DNA from: Rhodococcus sp. KRD197
GTDB taxonomy: Bacteria; Actinomycetota; Actinomycetes; Mycobacteriales; Mycobacteriaceae
Assembly: GCF_017168235.1 (NCBI RefSeq)
Contig: NZ_JABFAO010000004.1
Coordinates: 215,595-279,594 of the forward strand
Direction of reading: 5' to 3'
Length of the DNA stretch: 64,000 nucleotides
The position numbers and the translations under genes are program-made. How positions within the stretch are numbered: position 1 is the first letter of the stretch; each line of letters opens with the position of its first letter. The notes beneath the pieces are model-generated. The model was not told the DNA's origin. It was given only the letters and a program-made list of their open reading frames with translations, and did not search any database. Positions 26,538 to 37,572 of the stretch are shown in pieces.

Positions 26538-29096
26538 ATGACCGACACAACCATCGGAAGACCTTCCACCCGGTTTGCTCCTGGCCGCAGGGGATATGCG
26601 GAGAGGGTCAATCCTGAACTGTTTCGACTGCTCGAGGCAGTCGATCTCGATATCGAATACGTATCCGGCCGAGGCACCGAGCTGTACGACACGTTCGGGC
26701 GAACGCATCTCGACTTTGCGGGGGCCTACGGCGCACTGCCGTTCGGTCACGATCCACAGTGCGTGTGGCGTGCGATCGACGCTGTGCGCGAGCGGCGAGA
26801 AGCCATTTTCGTGCAGCCTTCCGTGCTGCATCCTGCTGGTGAACTCGCGGAGAAATTGGTGGCAGTCGCTCCGCCAGGTTTGGGCAGGGTGACGTATGTC
26901 AACAGCGGCGCAGAGGCGATGGAAGTCGTGTTCAAGATTGCGCGCGCCGCGACCGGCAGGCTCGGAATTCTCAGTACGCGCAACAGTTTTCACGGAAAAA
27001 CGCTGGGTGCGCTGTCGGCCACCGGGAACAACAGGTACCAGGTCGGCTTCGGGGCGCCGGTCGACGGATTCGACACCATCGAGTTCGGTGACAGCGACGC
27101 CTTGGAGGAGACGCTCCGCGCGTCGGGTGAACGCTTCGCGGTCTTCGTCGTCGAGCCCATTCAGGGCGAGGGTGGCGTCGTGACCCCGCCCGAGGGCTAT
27201 CTGACACGGGTGCGCGAGATCTGCTCGCGGCACGGCGTTCTCATGGCCGTCGACGAGGTGCAGACAGGATTGGGACGAACCGGACAGCTCTTCGCGTGCG
27301 ATCACGAGGGGGTCGTGCCGGATATTCTGGCGCTCGCAAAGGCGTTGGGGGGCGGGGTACTTCCCAGTGGTGCGGTGCTCTGCAAGCCCGAGCTCGTAAC
27401 CGAGAGTTTCGCGCTCCGGCACACGTCCACGTTCGCCGGAAATGCGCTCACCGCACGTGTGGGTATCGCTGTCGTCGACGAACTCACCGCACACGGTCAG
27501 GCGTTGGTGACGAGGGTGAGGGAGGTCGGCGAGGTTCTGAAGTTCGAGCTGCAGAAGCTGGCACTGAAGTACCCCTCCGTCGTCACCGATGTACGTGGCC
27601 GCGGTCTGCTCCTGGGGGTGGAGGTCACCGACGACATCAATTTCCTCGGCCGTCAGGGGCTGCTGGGATCGATAGCCGATCAGCAGAACCTCGCGGTGAT
27701 GCTGTCCTCGTATCTGTCTCGGGTGGAGGGCATTCGCATCGCACCGACCCTGTTCGGGGCGCGTGTGCTGCGGGTGGAACCGCCACTGACGGTGACGGAT
27801 TCGGAATGCGGGCGACTCGTCGCAGCCCTGGACCGGGCCTTGGCCTTCGTGGCCGCGGGTGATCTCAGCGGTCTCGTCGGGCACCTGGTCGGCAGGGCGC
27901 CGGCGCAGGCACCGATGCAGGTGTCGAACGTGGGTCGGCGGCTGCCTGCCGTCCCCGCGATGACAGGCGACAACAGGTTCGGCTTCATCGCGCATCCATT
28001 GAATCTCGAGGTGTTCGAGGCATTCGACAGTTCGCTGGTCGATTTCTCGCACAGCGAGCGCGCGGAACTACTGGACCGGTTCGCATCGGCCACCTCGGAG
28101 TTGAATCCGTCACCGTTCGTCATAGGCAGCGGACGCATCGTGACAGCGCACCACGGCGCCGCCCACGGCAACCTCATCGGCATTCCGTTCACCTCGAAGG
28201 CTCTGTTGAAGTTGCCCGCCGACGCTGCGGTTGCTGCCGTGGCAGCGGCGGCAAATCTCGCCTTCGAACGAGGCGCGACGGTCGTCGGTCTCGGCGGCTA
28301 CTCGTCGGTGGTCACCACCAACGGACTGGCGCTGGGGGAGATGGCCGGAGTGCTGACGACGGGTAACTCGTTCACCGCGGCAGCAAGTATTCGCGCGGTG
28401 CGACGTGTGTGCGCGGAGCGTGGCATCGACCTGAGCGATATCCGGCTGACCGTACTCGGTGCGGCTGGGGCGATCGGGCGGACCATCGCACGCGCGTTGG
28501 CTCCCGATGTGGGCAGCGTGACTCTCGTCGGACGTCCAGGCGAGCAGGGGCAGATCGCGCCCAAGCTGTGGGATGCGGCGGGAGAGATCGCGGCCGCAGC
28601 TCGCGGTGGCCGCGGTGGTTTGGCTGCTGCCGCGGCGGGCGGGTCCGTCGACGACTTGGTCGCGGCGGGCCACCTCGAGTTCTTCGACGATCCGGCCGCG
28701 GGGGTGGCTCGCGCGCACATCGTGATCGCGGCCACCTCGGCTCCGCACGCGTTGATCGACGCCGCGGACCTCGCGCCGAACGCGATCGTCTGCGATGTCG
28801 CGCAACCGCCGAACATCCCGCACGATGTCGGACGGATACGACCCGATGTCACGGTGTTCGACGGCGGCATCGTGCGGCTGCCTGCCGGCTCGGATTTCGG
28901 TCTGGATTTCGGTCTTGCACCGGGTCTGACGTACGCATGCTTCGCCGAGACGATGTTGCTGTCGTTGTCCGGCGAGTTCGATCTGCGCAGTATCGGCACT
29001 GCGCTCGACACCGCCAATGTCGAGCGGCTCGGTGTACTGGCCGACCGGTACGGCTTCGAGTTGGCCGAAGCGACACGGTGGCGCGAGGCCGAGTAG
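26538..29096 (+). CDS. Class III aminotransferase fused to acyl-ACP-reductase-like domain
   Basis: An 852-residue two-domain protein. Residues 1-450 form a class III PLP aminotransferase: VNSGAEAME (121-129), NSFHGKT (149-155), MAVDEVQTGLGRTG with the PLP-binding Asp239, and Lys268 in LALAKALGGG as the Schiff-base lysine. Residues 478-852 resemble cyanobacterial long-chain acyl-ACP reductase (AAR): FGFIAHPLNLEVFEAF, LGGYSSVV, LTTGNSFTAAASIRAV, the NADP motif GAAGAIG (641-647) and YACFAETMLL with Cys801 at the place of the AAR catalytic cysteine. Together they predict acyl thioester to aldehyde to long-chain amine in one protein. The ATG at 26538 fits the conserved start; the open frame reaches up to 26301. 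It stands alone between the Mce and rpoB units. Confidence 0.82.
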   Translation: MTDTTIGRPSTRFAPGRRGYAERVNPELFRLLEAVDLDIEYVSGRGTELYDTFGRTHLDFAGAYGALPFGHDPQCVWRAIDAVRERREAIFVQPSVLHPAGELAEKLVAVAPPGLGRVTYVNSGAEAMEVVFKIARAATGRLGILSTRNSFHGKTLGALSATGNNRYQVGFGAPVDGFDTIEFGDSDALEETLRASGERFAVFVVEPIQGEGGVVTPPEGYLTRVREICSRHGVLMAVDEVQTGLGRTGQLFACDHEGVVPDILALAKALGGGVLPSGAVLCKPELVTESFALRHTSTFAGNALTARVGIAVVDELTAHGQALVTRVREVGEVLKFELQKLALKYPSVVTDVRGRGLLLGVEVTDDINFLGRQGLLGSIADQQNLAVMLSSYLSRVEGIRIAPTLFGARVLRVEPPLTVTDSECGRLVAALDRALAFVAAGDLSGLVGHLVGRAPAQAPMQVSNVGRRLPAVPAMTGDNRFGFIAHPLNLEVFEAFDSSLVDFSHSERAELLDRFASATSELNPSPFVIGSGRIVTAHHGAAHGNLIGIPFTSKALLKLPADAAVAAVAAAANLAFERGATVVGLGGYSSVVTTNGLALGEMAGVLTTGNSFTAAASIRAVRRVCAERGIDLSDIRLTVLGAAGAIGRTIARALAPDVGSVTLVGRPGEQGQIAPKLWDAAGEIAAAARGGRGGLAAAAAGGSVDDLVAAGHLEFFDDPAAGVARAHIVIAATSAPHALIDAADLAPNAIVCDVAQPPNIPHDVGRIRPDVTVFDGGIVRLPAGSDFGLDFGLAPGLTYACFAETMLLSLSGEFDLRSIGTALDTANVERLGVLADRYGFELAEATRWREAE

Positions 29097-29110
29097 CCCT
29101 GCTCACGGGT

Positions 29111-29137
29111 CGTAGCCGGGGGAGTTCTCCGGCTACG
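29111..29137 (+). terminator. Hairpin after the aminotransferase-AAR gene
   Basis: CGTAGCCGG pairs with CCGGCTACG around a nine-base loop, 15 bases after the stop codon. It lacks a T run, so termination is uncertain. Confidence 0.5.
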
Positions 29138-29325
29138 CCCCGCTTCGAAAGGCCGAGCGAGTTCGCACTGTTCGGCCCTTTCCTCTTGACGCGCGCGCGT
29201 GCAGGGGTCACTCTTGTCTCGAAAGCACCCCGCGGCGATCGGAATGCACCGGTCGCTGGGCCCGCGACACGCCGCTCTCATGGCCACGCCGGTCCTGATC
29301 TCGGGTGCTACTTTTGATGCCCCTG

Positions 29326-29354
29326 TTGCACTGTGTGCGCGTTTGGGGTACCTT
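29326..29354 (+). promoter_or_regulatory. Putative sigma-A-type promoter for rpoBC
   Basis: TTGCAC (29326-29331) and TACCTT (29349-29354) are separated by exactly 17 bases. Each matches the housekeeping consensus at four of six positions. It lies about 185 bases before the rpoB start, so a long leader would be transcribed. Confidence 0.5.
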
Positions 29355-29540
29355 TGGACGTTGCGCTGGCTGCCTCCTGTCCACCTCTCGATTGCTTGTC
29401 TGTAAAGCGTTTGCTTTGCCGATGTTGCAGTGGGGATTCGGTCTGGTCGCGACCAGCGAATTCGCCCCACATAAAGCAAGCAGATACAGCGGCGGTCGCA
29501 CTGCACGAGCGGCCCGCGTGAGGTGCTGGAAGGACGCATC

Positions 29541-32500
29541 TTGGCAGTCTCTAGCCAGACCAAGGCAGTTGTCGGAACACCGGGAGCCCCGAGGAGGGTT
29601 TCGTTCGCGAATATTCGCGAGCCGTTGGAGGTACCCGGTCTCCTCGATGTACAAACGGATTCTTTCGAATGGCTGGTAGGTGCGCAGAGTTGGCGCGACC
29701 GTGCCGCCGCACGCGGAGACAGCAGTGTCTCCGGTGGTCTCGAGGACATCCTGACCGAGCTATCTCCCATCGAGGATTTCTCGGGCTCGATGTCGTTGTC
29801 TTTCTCCGATCCACGGTTCGACGAGGTCAAGGCCTCGATGGACGAGTGCAAAGACAAGGACATGACGTACGCGGCTCCGCTGTTCGTCACGGCCGAATTC
29901 ATCAATAACAACACCGGTGAGATCAAGAGCCAGACGGTCTTCATGGGCGATTTCCCCATGATGACCGGCAAGGGCACCTTCATCATCAACGGAACCGAGC
30001 GCGTCGTCGTCTCGCAGCTCGTCCGTTCCCCCGGCGTCTACTTCGACCACTCGGTCGACAAGACGACGGAGAAGGACCTGCACAGCGTCAAGGTCATCCC
30101 CGGTCGCGGTGCCTGGCTCGAGTTCGACGTCGACAAGCGCGACACGGTCGGTGTTCGTATCGACCGCAAGCGTCGCCAGCCCGTCACGGTGCTGCTCAAG
30201 GCTCTCGGCTGGACCACCGAGCAGATCACGGAACGCTTCGGCTTCTCCGAGATCCTCATGGCCACCCTCGAGAAGGACAACACCGCCGGAACCGACGAGG
30301 CGCTTCTCGACATCTACCGCAAGTTGCGTCCGGGCGAGCCGCCCACGAAGGAGAGCGCGCAGACTCTTCTGGAGAACCTGTTCTTCAAGGACAAGCGCTA
30401 CGACCTCGCTCGCGTGGGTCGCTACAAGATCAACAAGAAGCTCGGCCTCAACTCGGGTCAGCCCATCGTGGCGTCGACCCTGACCGAGGAAGACATCGTC
30501 GCCACCATCGAGTACCTGGTGCGTCTGCACGGCGGTGACACGTCGATGACGGCTCCCGGTGGCGTCGAGGTTCCCGTCGAGGTCGACGACATCGACCACT
30601 TCGGCAATCGTCGTCTCCGCACGGTGGGCGAACTGATCCAGAACCAGATCCGCGTGGGCCTGTCCCGCATGGAGCGCGTCGTTCGCGAACGTATGACCAC
30701 TCAGGACGTCGAGGCCATCACGCCGCAGACCCTGATCAACATCCGTCCCGTCGTCGCGGCGATCAAGGAGTTCTTCGGAACCTCCCAGCTGTCGCAGTTC
30801 ATGGACCAGAACAACCCGCTGTCGGGTCTGACGCACAAGCGTCGTCTGTCGGCTCTTGGACCGGGTGGTCTCTCTCGTGAGCGCGCCGGCCTCGAGGTCC
30901 GCGACGTGCACCCGTCCCACTACGGACGTATGTGCCCCATCGAGACCCCTGAGGGCCCGAACATCGGCCTGATCGGTTCGCTGTCGGTGTATGCGCGGGT
31001 CAACCCGTTCGGCTTCATCGAGACTCCGTACCGCAAGGTCGTCGATGGCAAGGTCACCGACGATGTCAGCTACCTCACGGCAGACGAAGAGGATCGCCAC
31101 ACGCTCGCACAGGCGAACGCGCTCATCGACGACAGCGGCCGCTTCACCGAGGACAAGATTCTCGTCCGTCGTAAGGGTGGCGAGGTCGAGTTCGTCTCGT
31201 CCTCCGACATCGACTACATGGATGTCTCGCCTCGCCAGATGGTGTCCGTCGCAACCGCGATGATTCCGTTCCTCGAGCACGACGATGCAAACCGTGCACT
31301 CATGGGTGCCAACATGCAGCGTCAGGCCGTTCCGCTGGTGCGGAGCGAGTCCCCGCTCGTCGGTACCGGCATGGAACTGCGTGCCGCTGTCGACGCCGGT
31401 GACGTCGTCATCAGTGAGAAGACGGGCGTCGTCGAAGAGGTCTCCGCGGACTACGTCACGGTCATGGCCGACGACGGCAGCCGCAAGACGTACCGGATGC
31501 GCAAGTTCGCCCGCTCGAACCAGGGCACCTGCGCCAACCAGCGTCCGATCGTGGACGAGGGGCAGCGCGTCGAGACCGGTCAGGTCCTCGCCGATGGTCC
31601 CTGCACCGAAGACGGTGAGATGGCACTGGGCAAGAACCTGCTCGTGGCGATCATGCCGTGGGAGGGCCACAACTACGAGGACGCGATCATTCTGTCGCAG
31701 CGCCTCGTGGAAGAGGACGTGCTCACCTCGATCCACATCGAGGAGCACGAGATCGATGCCCGCGACACCAAGCTCGGTGCCGAGGAAATCACCCGTGACA
31801 TCCCGAACGTCTCCGACGAGGTCCTCGCGGACCTCGACGAGCGCGGCATCATCCGTATCGGTGCCGAGGTTCGTGACGGCGACGTGCTGGTCGGAAAGGT
31901 CACGCCCAAGGGCGAGACCGAGCTGACCCCCGAGGAGCGCCTGCTGCGCGCCATCTTCGGTGAGAAGGCGCGTGAGGTTCGTGACACGTCGCTGAAGGTG
32001 CCGCACGGCGAGAGCGGGAAGGTCATCGGCATCCGCGTGTTCTCACGCGAGGACGACGACGATCTGCCTCCCGGCGTCAACGAGCTCGTTCGTGTCTACG
32101 TCGCCCAGAAGCGCAAGATTCAGGACGGCGACAAGCTGGCCGGACGCCACGGCAACAAGGGCGTCATCGGCAAGATCCTCCCGCAGGAGGACATGCCGTT
32201 CCTGCCCGACGGCACCCCGATCGACATCATCCTGAACACCCACGGTGTTCCGCGTCGTATGAATATCGGTCAGATCTTGGAGACTCACCTCGGGTGGATC
32301 GGCAAGACCGGCTGGAACGTGCAGATCGCGGCGGACGGCACGAGGCCCGATTGGGCCGAGCGTCTGCCGGAGGAGATGCTCTCGGCACCGGCGGACAGCA
32401 ACATCGCCACCCCGGTGTTCGACGGCGCCAAGGAGAATCAGCTGACCGGCCTGCTCGGCAGCACCATCCCCAACCGCGACGGCGAGCAGATGGTCGGCTC

Positions 32501-33029
32501 CGACGGAAAGGCCACCTTGTACGACGGTCGTTCCGGCGAGCCGTTCCCGTACCCGGTGTCGGTGGGCTACATGTACATCATCAAGCTGCACCACTTGGTC
32601 GACGACAAGATCCACGCGCGTTCGACCGGGCCGTACTCGATGATCACGCAGCAGCCCCTCGGTGGTAAGGCTCAGTTCGGTGGTCAGCGCTTCGGTGAGA
32701 TGGAGTGCTGGGCAATGCAGGCGTACGGCGCCGCATACACGCTGCAGGAGCTTCTCACCATCAAGTCCGACGATGTCGTCGGACGCGTGAAGGTGTACGA
32801 AGCCATCGTCAAGGGCGAGAACATCCCGGAGCCCGGTATCCCCGAGTCCTTCAAGGTGCTCCTCAAGGAGCTCCAGTCGCTGTGCCTCAACGTGGAGGTG
32901 CTGTCCTCGGACGGTGCTGCCATCACGATGGCCGACGGTGACGACGAGGATCTCGAGCGCGCCGCAGCCAACCTGGGTATCAACCTCTCCCGCAACGAAG
33001 CTGCGACCGTCGACGACCTAGCGCAGTAG
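29541..33029 (+). CDS. rpoB: DNA-directed RNA polymerase subunit beta
   Basis: A protein of about 1162 residues, the catalytic beta subunit of RNA polymerase. The conserved beginning [28 protein letters not shown] is intact. The rifampicin region [29 protein letters not shown] (30784-30870) carries the wild-type Asp, His and Ser at E. coli positions 516, 526 and 531. The active-site stretch [14 protein letters not shown] and the C-terminal [24 protein letters not shown] are present. The TTG at 29541 has GGAAGGA about eight bases upstream and matches the mycobacterial start; an in-frame TTG-type start six codons earlier is possible. Confidence 0.97.
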   Translation: MAVSSQTKAVVGTPGAPRRVSFANIREPLEVPGLLDVQTDSFEWLVGAQSWRDRAAARGDSSVSGGLEDILTELSPIEDFSGSMSLSFSDPRFDEVKASMDECKDKDMTYAAPLFVTAEFINNNTGEIKSQTVFMGDFPMMTGKGTFIINGTERVVVSQLVRSPGVYFDHSVDKTTEKDLHSVKVIPGRGAWLEFDVDKRDTVGVRIDRKRRQPVTVLLKALGWTTEQITERFGFSEILMATLEKDNTAGTDEALLDIYRKLRPGEPPTKESAQTLLENLFFKDKRYDLARVGRYKINKKLGLNSGQPIVASTLTEEDIVATIEYLVRLHGGDTSMTAPGGVEVPVEVDDIDHFGNRRLRTVGELIQNQIRVGLSRMERVVRERMTTQDVEAITPQTLINIRPVVAAIKEFFGTSQLSQFMDQNNPLSGLTHKRRLSALGPGGLSRERAGLEVRDVHPSHYGRMCPIETPEGPNIGLIGSLSVYARVNPFGFIETPYRKVVDGKVTDDVSYLTADEEDRHTLAQANALIDDSGRFTEDKILVRRKGGEVEFVSSSDIDYMDVSPRQMVSVATAMIPFLEHDDANRALMGANMQRQAVPLVRSESPLVGTGMELRAAVDAGDVVISEKTGVVEEVSADYVTVMADDGSRKTYRMRKFARSNQGTCANQRPIVDEGQRVETGQVLADGPCTEDGEMALGKNLLVAIMPWEGHNYEDAIILSQRLVEEDVLTSIHIEEHEIDARDTKLGAEEITRDIPNVSDEVLADLDERGIIRIGAEVRDGDVLVGKVTPKGETELTPEERLLRAIFGEKAREVRDTSLKVPHGESGKVIGIRVFSREDDDDLPPGVNELVRVYVAQKRKIQDGDKLAGRHGNKGVIGKILPQEDMPFLPDGTPIDIILNTHGVPRRMNIGQILETHLGWIGKTGWNVQIAADGTRPDWAERLPEEMLSAPADSNIATPVFDGAKENQLTGLLGSTIPNRDGEQMVGSDGKATLYDGRSGEPFPYPVSVGYMYIIKLHHLVDDKIHARSTGPYSMITQQPLGGKAQFGGQRFGEMECWAMQAYGAAYTLQELLTIKSDDVVGRVKVYEAIVKGENIPEPGIPESFKVLLKELQSLCLNVEVLSSDGAAITMADGDDEDLERAAANLGINLSRNEAATVDDLAQ

Positions 33030-33037
33030 TTCTCGGT

Positions 33038-33076
33038 CTGCCGGACCTGCTCAGCGCAGGTCCGGCAGGCGTTTTT
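33038..33076 (+). terminator. Strong intrinsic terminator-like hairpin between rpoB and rpoC
   Basis: A perfect 13-pair stem, CTGCCGGACCTGC with GCAGGTCCGGCAG, encloses a five-base loop and is followed by GCGTTTTT. It starts eight bases after the rpoB stop and about 50 bases before rpoC. It has every feature of an intrinsic terminator, though these two genes are normally co-transcribed. Confidence 0.85.
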
Positions 33077-33125
33077 CTCATTTGCTCTTCCAGCACAACA
33101 CCCATAAACGGGGAAAGGAAGTTAC

Positions 33126-36100
33126 GTGCTCGACGTCAACTTCTTCGATGAACTTCGCATTGGCCTTGCCACTGCGGACGACATCCGTCAGTGGTCCTAC
33201 GGCGAGGTCAAGAAGCCGGAGACCATCAACTACCGCACGCTCAAGCCCGAGAAGGACGGCCTCTTCTGCGAGAAGATCTTCGGCCCCACCCGGGACTGGG
33301 AGTGCTACTGCGGTAAGTACAAGCGTGTCCGCTTCAAGGGCATCATCTGCGAGCGCTGTGGCGTCGAGGTCACCCGCGCCAAGGTTCGCCGTGAGCGCAT
33401 GGGCCACATCGAACTGGCCGCACCCGTCACGCACATCTGGTACTTCAAGGGCGTTCCGTCGCGCCTGGGCTACCTGCTCGACCTGGCACCGAAGGATCTC
33501 GAGAAGATCATCTACTTCGCCGCCTACGTCATCACCACGGTCGACGACGAGCTCCGCCACAACGAGCTCTCGACGCTCGAGGCCGAGATGGAGGTCGAGA
33601 AGAAGGCCGTCGCAGATCAGCGCGACGCCGACCTCGAGGCCCGCGCGCAGAAGCTCGAAGCCGACATCGCCGAGCTCGAAGCCGAGGGCGCGAAGTCCGA
33701 TGTGCGCCGCAAGGTCAAGGATGGTGGCGAGCGCGAGATGCGTCAGCTCCGTGACCGCGCGCAGCGTGAACTGGATCGTCTCGAGGAGATCTGGACCACC
33801 TTCACGAAGCTGACGCCGAAGCAGCTCATCGTCGACGAGCTCATCTACCGCGAGCTCATCGACCGCTACGGCGAGTACTTCACCGGCGCCATGGGTGCCG
33901 AGTCGATCCAGAAGCTCATGCAGACCTTCGACGTCGACGCCGAGGCCGAGTCGTTGCGCGAGACCATTCGTAGCGGCAAGGGCCAGAAGAAGCTTCGTGC
34001 GCTCAAGCGTCTGAAGGTCGTGGCAGCATTCCAGGCCGGGCGCAACTCGCCGATGGGCATGGTTCTCGACGCCGTTCCGGTCATCCCGCCGGAGCTTCGT
34101 CCGATGGTGCAGCTCGACGGTGGACGTTTCGCGACGTCCGACCTCAACGACCTGTACCGCCGTGTCATCAACCGCAACAACCGCCTCAAGCGACTGATCG
34201 ACCTCGGCGCGCCCGAGATCATCGTCAACAACGAGAAGCGGATGCTGCAGGAGTCGGTCGACGCACTGTTCGACAACGGCCGTCGTGGACGTCCGGTCAC
34301 CGGACCGGGTAACCGTCCGCTGAAGTCGCTGTCGGATCTGCTCAAGGGCAAGCAGGGTCGTTTCCGTCAGAACCTGCTCGGTAAGCGCGTGGACTACTCG
34401 GGCCGTTCGGTGATCGTCGTCGGTCCTCAGCTCAAGCTGCACCAGTGTGGTCTGCCGAAGCTGATGGCTCTCGAGCTGTTCAAGCCGTTCGTGATGAAGC
34501 GTCTGGTCGATCTGAACCACGCGCAGAACATCAAGTCGGCCAAGCGCATGGTCGAGCGTCAGCGTCCGCAGGTGTGGGACGTTCTCGAAGAGGTCATCGC
34601 CGAGCACCCTGTGCTGCTGAACCGTGCACCTACCCTGCACCGGTTGGGCATCCAGGCGTTCGAGCCACAGCTCGTCGAGGGCAAGGCCATCCAGCTGCAC
34701 CCGCTCGTCTGTGAGGCGTTCAACGCCGACTTCGACGGTGACCAGATGGCTGTCCACCTTCCGCTGTCCGCCGAGGCTCAGGCCGAGGCTCGCATCCTGA
34801 TGCTGTCCTCGAACAACATCCTCTCGCCTGCCTCGGGTCGTCCGCTCGCCATGCCGCGTCTGGACATGGTCACGGGCCTGTTCCACCTGACGCGTCTCGA
34901 CGACGGTGCCATCGGTGAACGTGCCGATGCCAAGACCGACGTGGCCGAGTTCGGTGCGTACTCCAGCCCGGCCGAGGCTCAGATGGCTGTCGACCGTGGA
35001 TCGCTCACGGTGCAGTCACTGATCAAGGTTCGGCTGACGCACCAGCGTCCGCCGCGCGACATCGAGACCGAGCGGTTCCCCGAGGGTTGGCGTCGCGGCG
35101 AGGCCTGGATCGCGGAAACCACTCTGGGACGCGTTCTCTTCAACGAGCTGCTCCCGGCGGACTACCCGTTCGTCAACGAGCAGATGCCGAAGAAGCGTCA
35201 GGCGACCATCATCAACGATCTCGCCGAGCGTTACCCGATGATCGTCGTCGCGCAGACCGTCGACAAGCTCAAGGACGCCGGCTTCTACTGGGCCACGCGT
35301 TCGGGTGTCACCATCTCGATCTCCGACGTGCTCGTGCCGCCGGAGAAGCCGCAGATCATGGAGACGTTCGAGGCTCAGGCCGATCAGATCGAGAAGAAGT
35401 ACCAGCGTGGCGCCCTCGACAAGGTCGAGCGCAATTCTGCACTGGTCAAGATCTGGCAGGACGCGACCGAGCAGGTCGGTAAGGCCATGGAGGCGCACTT
35501 CCCCGACGACAACCCCATCCCGATGATCGTGAAGTCCGGTGCCGCCGGAAACATGACGCAGGTGCGGTCGCTCGCCGGTATGAAGGGCCTGGTGACCAAC
35601 CCGAAGGGTGAGTTCATCCCGCGTCCGATCAAGTCTTCCTTCAAGGAAGGCCTGACGGTCCTCGAGTACTTCATCAACACGCACGGTGCTCGTAAGGGTC
35701 TGGCCGACACGGCGCTTCGTACCGCCGACTCGGGCTACCTGACGCGTCGTCTCGTCGACGTCTCGCAGGATGTCATCGTTCGGGAAACCGACTGTGGCAC
35801 CGAGCGCGGCATCAACACGACCATCGCGGAGAAGCTGGCCGACGGCACGATGATTCGTGACGCTCACGTCGAGACCAGCACGTACGCCCGCACATTGGCG
35901 AGCGATGCGGTCGACGCGGACGGCAAGGTCATCGTCGCTCGTGGACACGACCTCGGCGATCCGGCCATCGACGCGCTGCTCGAAGCGGGCATCACGTCGG
36001 TCAAGGTGCGCTCCGTGCTCACCTGCACCACCGGCACCGGCGTCTGCGCCACCTGCTACGGCCGCTCGATGGCAACCGGCAAGCTCGTCGATATCGGTGA

Positions 36101-37082
36101 GGCCGTCGGTATCGTCGCCGCACAGTCCATCGGTGAGCCCGGCACCCAGCTGACCATGCGTACCTTCCACCAGGGTGGTGTCGCCGGAGATGACATCACC
36201 GGTGGTCTGCCTCGCGTCCAGGAACTGTTCGAGGCACGCGTGCCGAAGGGCAAGGCTCCGATCGCGGACGTGTCGGGACGCATCCAGCTCGAGGACGGCG
36301 ATCGTTTCTACAAGATCACCATCGTCCCGGACGACGGCGGCGAAGAGGTTGTCTACGACAAGCTCTCCAAGCGTCAGCGTCTGCGCGTGTTCAAGCACGA
36401 CGACGGCACCGAGCGCCTGCTGGCGGACGGTGACCACGTCGAGGTCGGCCAGCAGCTGATGGAAGGTGCTGCCGATCCGCACGAGGTTCTACGTGTGATG
36501 GGTCCTCGCCAGGTTCAGATCCACCTGGTCAACGAGGTCCAGGAGGTGTACCGCAGTCAGGGTGTGTCGATTCACGACAAGCACATCGAGACGATCGTGC
36601 GCCAGATGCTCCGTCGTGTGACGATCATCGACTCCGGCTCCACCGAGTTCCTGCCCGGTTCACTGACCGAGCGCAGCGAGTTCGAGGCGTCCAACCGCCG
36701 CGTGGTGTCCGAGGGCGGCGAGCCCGCAGCCGGACGTCCGGTCCTGATGGGTATCACCAAGGCGTCGCTGGCGACCGATTCGTGGCTGTCGGCAGCGTCC
36801 TTCCAGGAGACCACTCGTGTGCTCACCGATGCGGCGATCAACACCCGCTCGGACAAGCTCATCGGTCTCAAGGAGAACGTCATCATCGGTAAGCTCATCC
36901 CGGCTGGTACCGGCATCAACCGGTACCGGAACATCCAGGTGCAGCCCACCGAGGAGGCACGTGCCGCGGCATACGCGGTGCCGTCCTACGACGATCAGTA
37001 CTACAGCCCGGATGGCTTCGGAGCCAACACCGGTGCCGCAGTGCCGCTCGACGACTACGGTTTCTCCAACGAATACCGCTAG
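33126..37082 (+). CDS. rpoC: DNA-directed RNA polymerase subunit beta-prime
   Basis: A 1318-residue beta-prime subunit. The zinc ribbon near residues 60-80 ([20 protein letters not shown]) and the magnesium-binding catalytic loop [14 protein letters not shown] are intact. The trigger-loop region with [18 protein letters not shown] and the second zinc site (CGTERG and [13 protein letters not shown]) are present. A coiled helical insertion rich in Glu and Arg near residues 140-215 is typical of actinobacteria. GTG start with GGGGAAAGGAAG upstream. A palindromic repeat and then a terminator follow the stop. Confidence 0.97.
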   Translation: MLDVNFFDELRIGLATADDIRQWSYGEVKKPETINYRTLKPEKDGLFCEKIFGPTRDWECYCGKYKRVRFKGIICERCGVEVTRAKVRRERMGHIELAAPVTHIWYFKGVPSRLGYLLDLAPKDLEKIIYFAAYVITTVDDELRHNELSTLEAEMEVEKKAVADQRDADLEARAQKLEADIAELEAEGAKSDVRRKVKDGGEREMRQLRDRAQRELDRLEEIWTTFTKLTPKQLIVDELIYRELIDRYGEYFTGAMGAESIQKLMQTFDVDAEAESLRETIRSGKGQKKLRALKRLKVVAAFQAGRNSPMGMVLDAVPVIPPELRPMVQLDGGRFATSDLNDLYRRVINRNNRLKRLIDLGAPEIIVNNEKRMLQESVDALFDNGRRGRPVTGPGNRPLKSLSDLLKGKQGRFRQNLLGKRVDYSGRSVIVVGPQLKLHQCGLPKLMALELFKPFVMKRLVDLNHAQNIKSAKRMVERQRPQVWDVLEEVIAEHPVLLNRAPTLHRLGIQAFEPQLVEGKAIQLHPLVCEAFNADFDGDQMAVHLPLSAEAQAEARILMLSSNNILSPASGRPLAMPRLDMVTGLFHLTRLDDGAIGERADAKTDVAEFGAYSSPAEAQMAVDRGSLTVQSLIKVRLTHQRPPRDIETERFPEGWRRGEAWIAETTLGRVLFNELLPADYPFVNEQMPKKRQATIINDLAERYPMIVVAQTVDKLKDAGFYWATRSGVTISISDVLVPPEKPQIMETFEAQADQIEKKYQRGALDKVERNSALVKIWQDATEQVGKAMEAHFPDDNPIPMIVKSGAAGNMTQVRSLAGMKGLVTNPKGEFIPRPIKSSFKEGLTVLEYFINTHGARKGLADTALRTADSGYLTRRLVDVSQDVIVRETDCGTERGINTTIAEKLADGTMIRDAHVETSTYARTLASDAVDADGKVIVARGHDLGDPAIDALLEAGITSVKVRSVLTCTTGTGVCATCYGRSMATGKLVDIGEAVGIVAAQSIGEPGTQLTMRTFHQGGVAGDDITGGLPRVQELFEARVPKGKAPIADVSGRIQLEDGDRFYKITIVPDDGGEEVVYDKLSKRQRLRVFKHDDGTERLLADGDHVEVGQQLMEGAADPHEVLRVMGPRQVQIHLVNEVQEVYRSQGVSIHDKHIETIVRQMLRRVTIIDSGSTEFLPGSLTERSEFEASNRRVVSEGGEPAAGRPVLMGITKASLATDSWLSAASFQETTRVLTDAAINTRSDKLIGLKENVIIGKLIPAGTGINRYRNIQVQPTEEARAAAYAVPSYDDQYYSPDGFGANTGAAVPLDDYGFSNEYR

Positions 37083-37093
37083 GCGACTTCGTC

Positions 37094-37139
37094 GCATGTG
37101 AGTGGAAGTACATGGCCCGCTATGTACTTCCACTCACAT
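37094..37139. repeat. Palindromic repeat, copy 2
   Basis: Twelve bases after the rpoC stop stands a perfect 18-base inverted repeat, ATGTGAGTGGAAGTACAT and ATGTACTTCCACTCACAT, around an eight-base centre. The sequence between stop and repeat (GCGACTTCGTCG) also matches the first copy after htpX (GCAGCTTCGCCG). Both copies therefore begin at the same distance from a stop codon. Confidence 0.85.
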
Positions 37140-37142
37140 TGG

Positions 37143-37179
37143 AAAGCCCCGCAACCTCTTTCGAGGGTGCGGGGCTTTT
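37143..37179 (+). terminator. Intrinsic terminator after rpoC
   Basis: AAAGCCCCGCA and the later TGCGGGGCTTT form a strong stem with further pairing (ACCTC/GAGGG-like) inside, followed by TCTCAT. It ends the rpoBC transcript and can also serve the convergent gene on the other strand. Confidence 0.92.
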
Positions 37180-37202
37180 CTCATCTCAGTAGGGTCCCGG
37201 AA

Positions 37203-37559
37203 CTACAGCGTCGCGGTGCTCACCGGTGGAATCAGTGCGAGGGCATTGATGACTACCGAGAACACGGCGAAGCCCACCACGATGGACGTGCGCGCACCCG
37301 CGACGGCGAGGAGCACGGTGGCACCTCCGTAGAGTCCGAGCTTCACCACCCACACCATGGCCGGGATGTCGAACGTTGCCTTCGGCGCGGCGAAGAGCCC
37401 CCACAGCGTCGCGGCCGCGAGAACGGCGAGCACCGCAACCACCCAGCCGACGGTGCCGCGGCCGCTGAGTCGATACCCGGCGAATGCGAGTGCCGTCAGG
37501 ATCATCAGTTCGTTGACGAAGAGCAGCAGACTCACGGTCCACACATACACGGTGGTCAT
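37203..37559 (-). CDS. YrdB/DUF2568 family membrane protein
   Basis: A 118-residue protein with four hydrophobic segments (VYVWTVSLLLFVNELMILTALAFAGY, VGWVVAVLAVLAAATLWGLFAAP, MVWVVKLGLYGGATVLLAVAG, IVVGFAVFSVVINALALI). The FVNELMILTALAFAGY and WGLFAAPKA stretches match the DUF2568 family as I recall it. No function is known. It ends 24 bases after the rpoC terminator on the opposite strand and lies 13 bases downstream of the GMC oxidase gene, so both may be one transcript. Confidence 0.75.
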   Translation of the reverse strand: MTTVYVWTVSLLLFVNELMILTALAFAGYRLSGRGTVGWVVAVLAVLAAATLWGLFAAPKATFDIPAMVWVVKLGLYGGATVLLAVAGARTSIVVGFAVFSVVINALALIPPVSTATL

Positions 37560-37572
37560 CGAGATCGATTCT

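Larger units (their letters stand above)
29097..29540 (+). promoter_or_regulatory. rpoB upstream region
   Basis: No gene is supported in these 444 bases. A GC-rich hairpin at 29111-29137 (CGTAGCCGG with CCGGCTACG) follows the aminotransferase-AAR gene and may end its transcript, though no T run follows. A well-spaced promoter pair lies at 29326-29354. The last 180 bases form a long untranslated leader before the rpoB start. Confidence 0.6.

Noticed and set aside
26097..28052. 651-residue frame antisense to the aminotransferase-AAR gene
   Set aside because: The sense strand has clear conserved motifs throughout; the antisense translation has none.
29760..32006. 748-residue open frame antisense to rpoB
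   Set aside because: The frame is the mirror of a highly conserved essential gene in a GC-rich genome. Its translation is Arg/Leu/Asp-rich with no family-like motifs.
33078..34886. 602-residue open frame antisense to rpoC
   Set aside because: It is a codon-bias shadow of rpoC and has no recognisable domain or ribosome-binding site.
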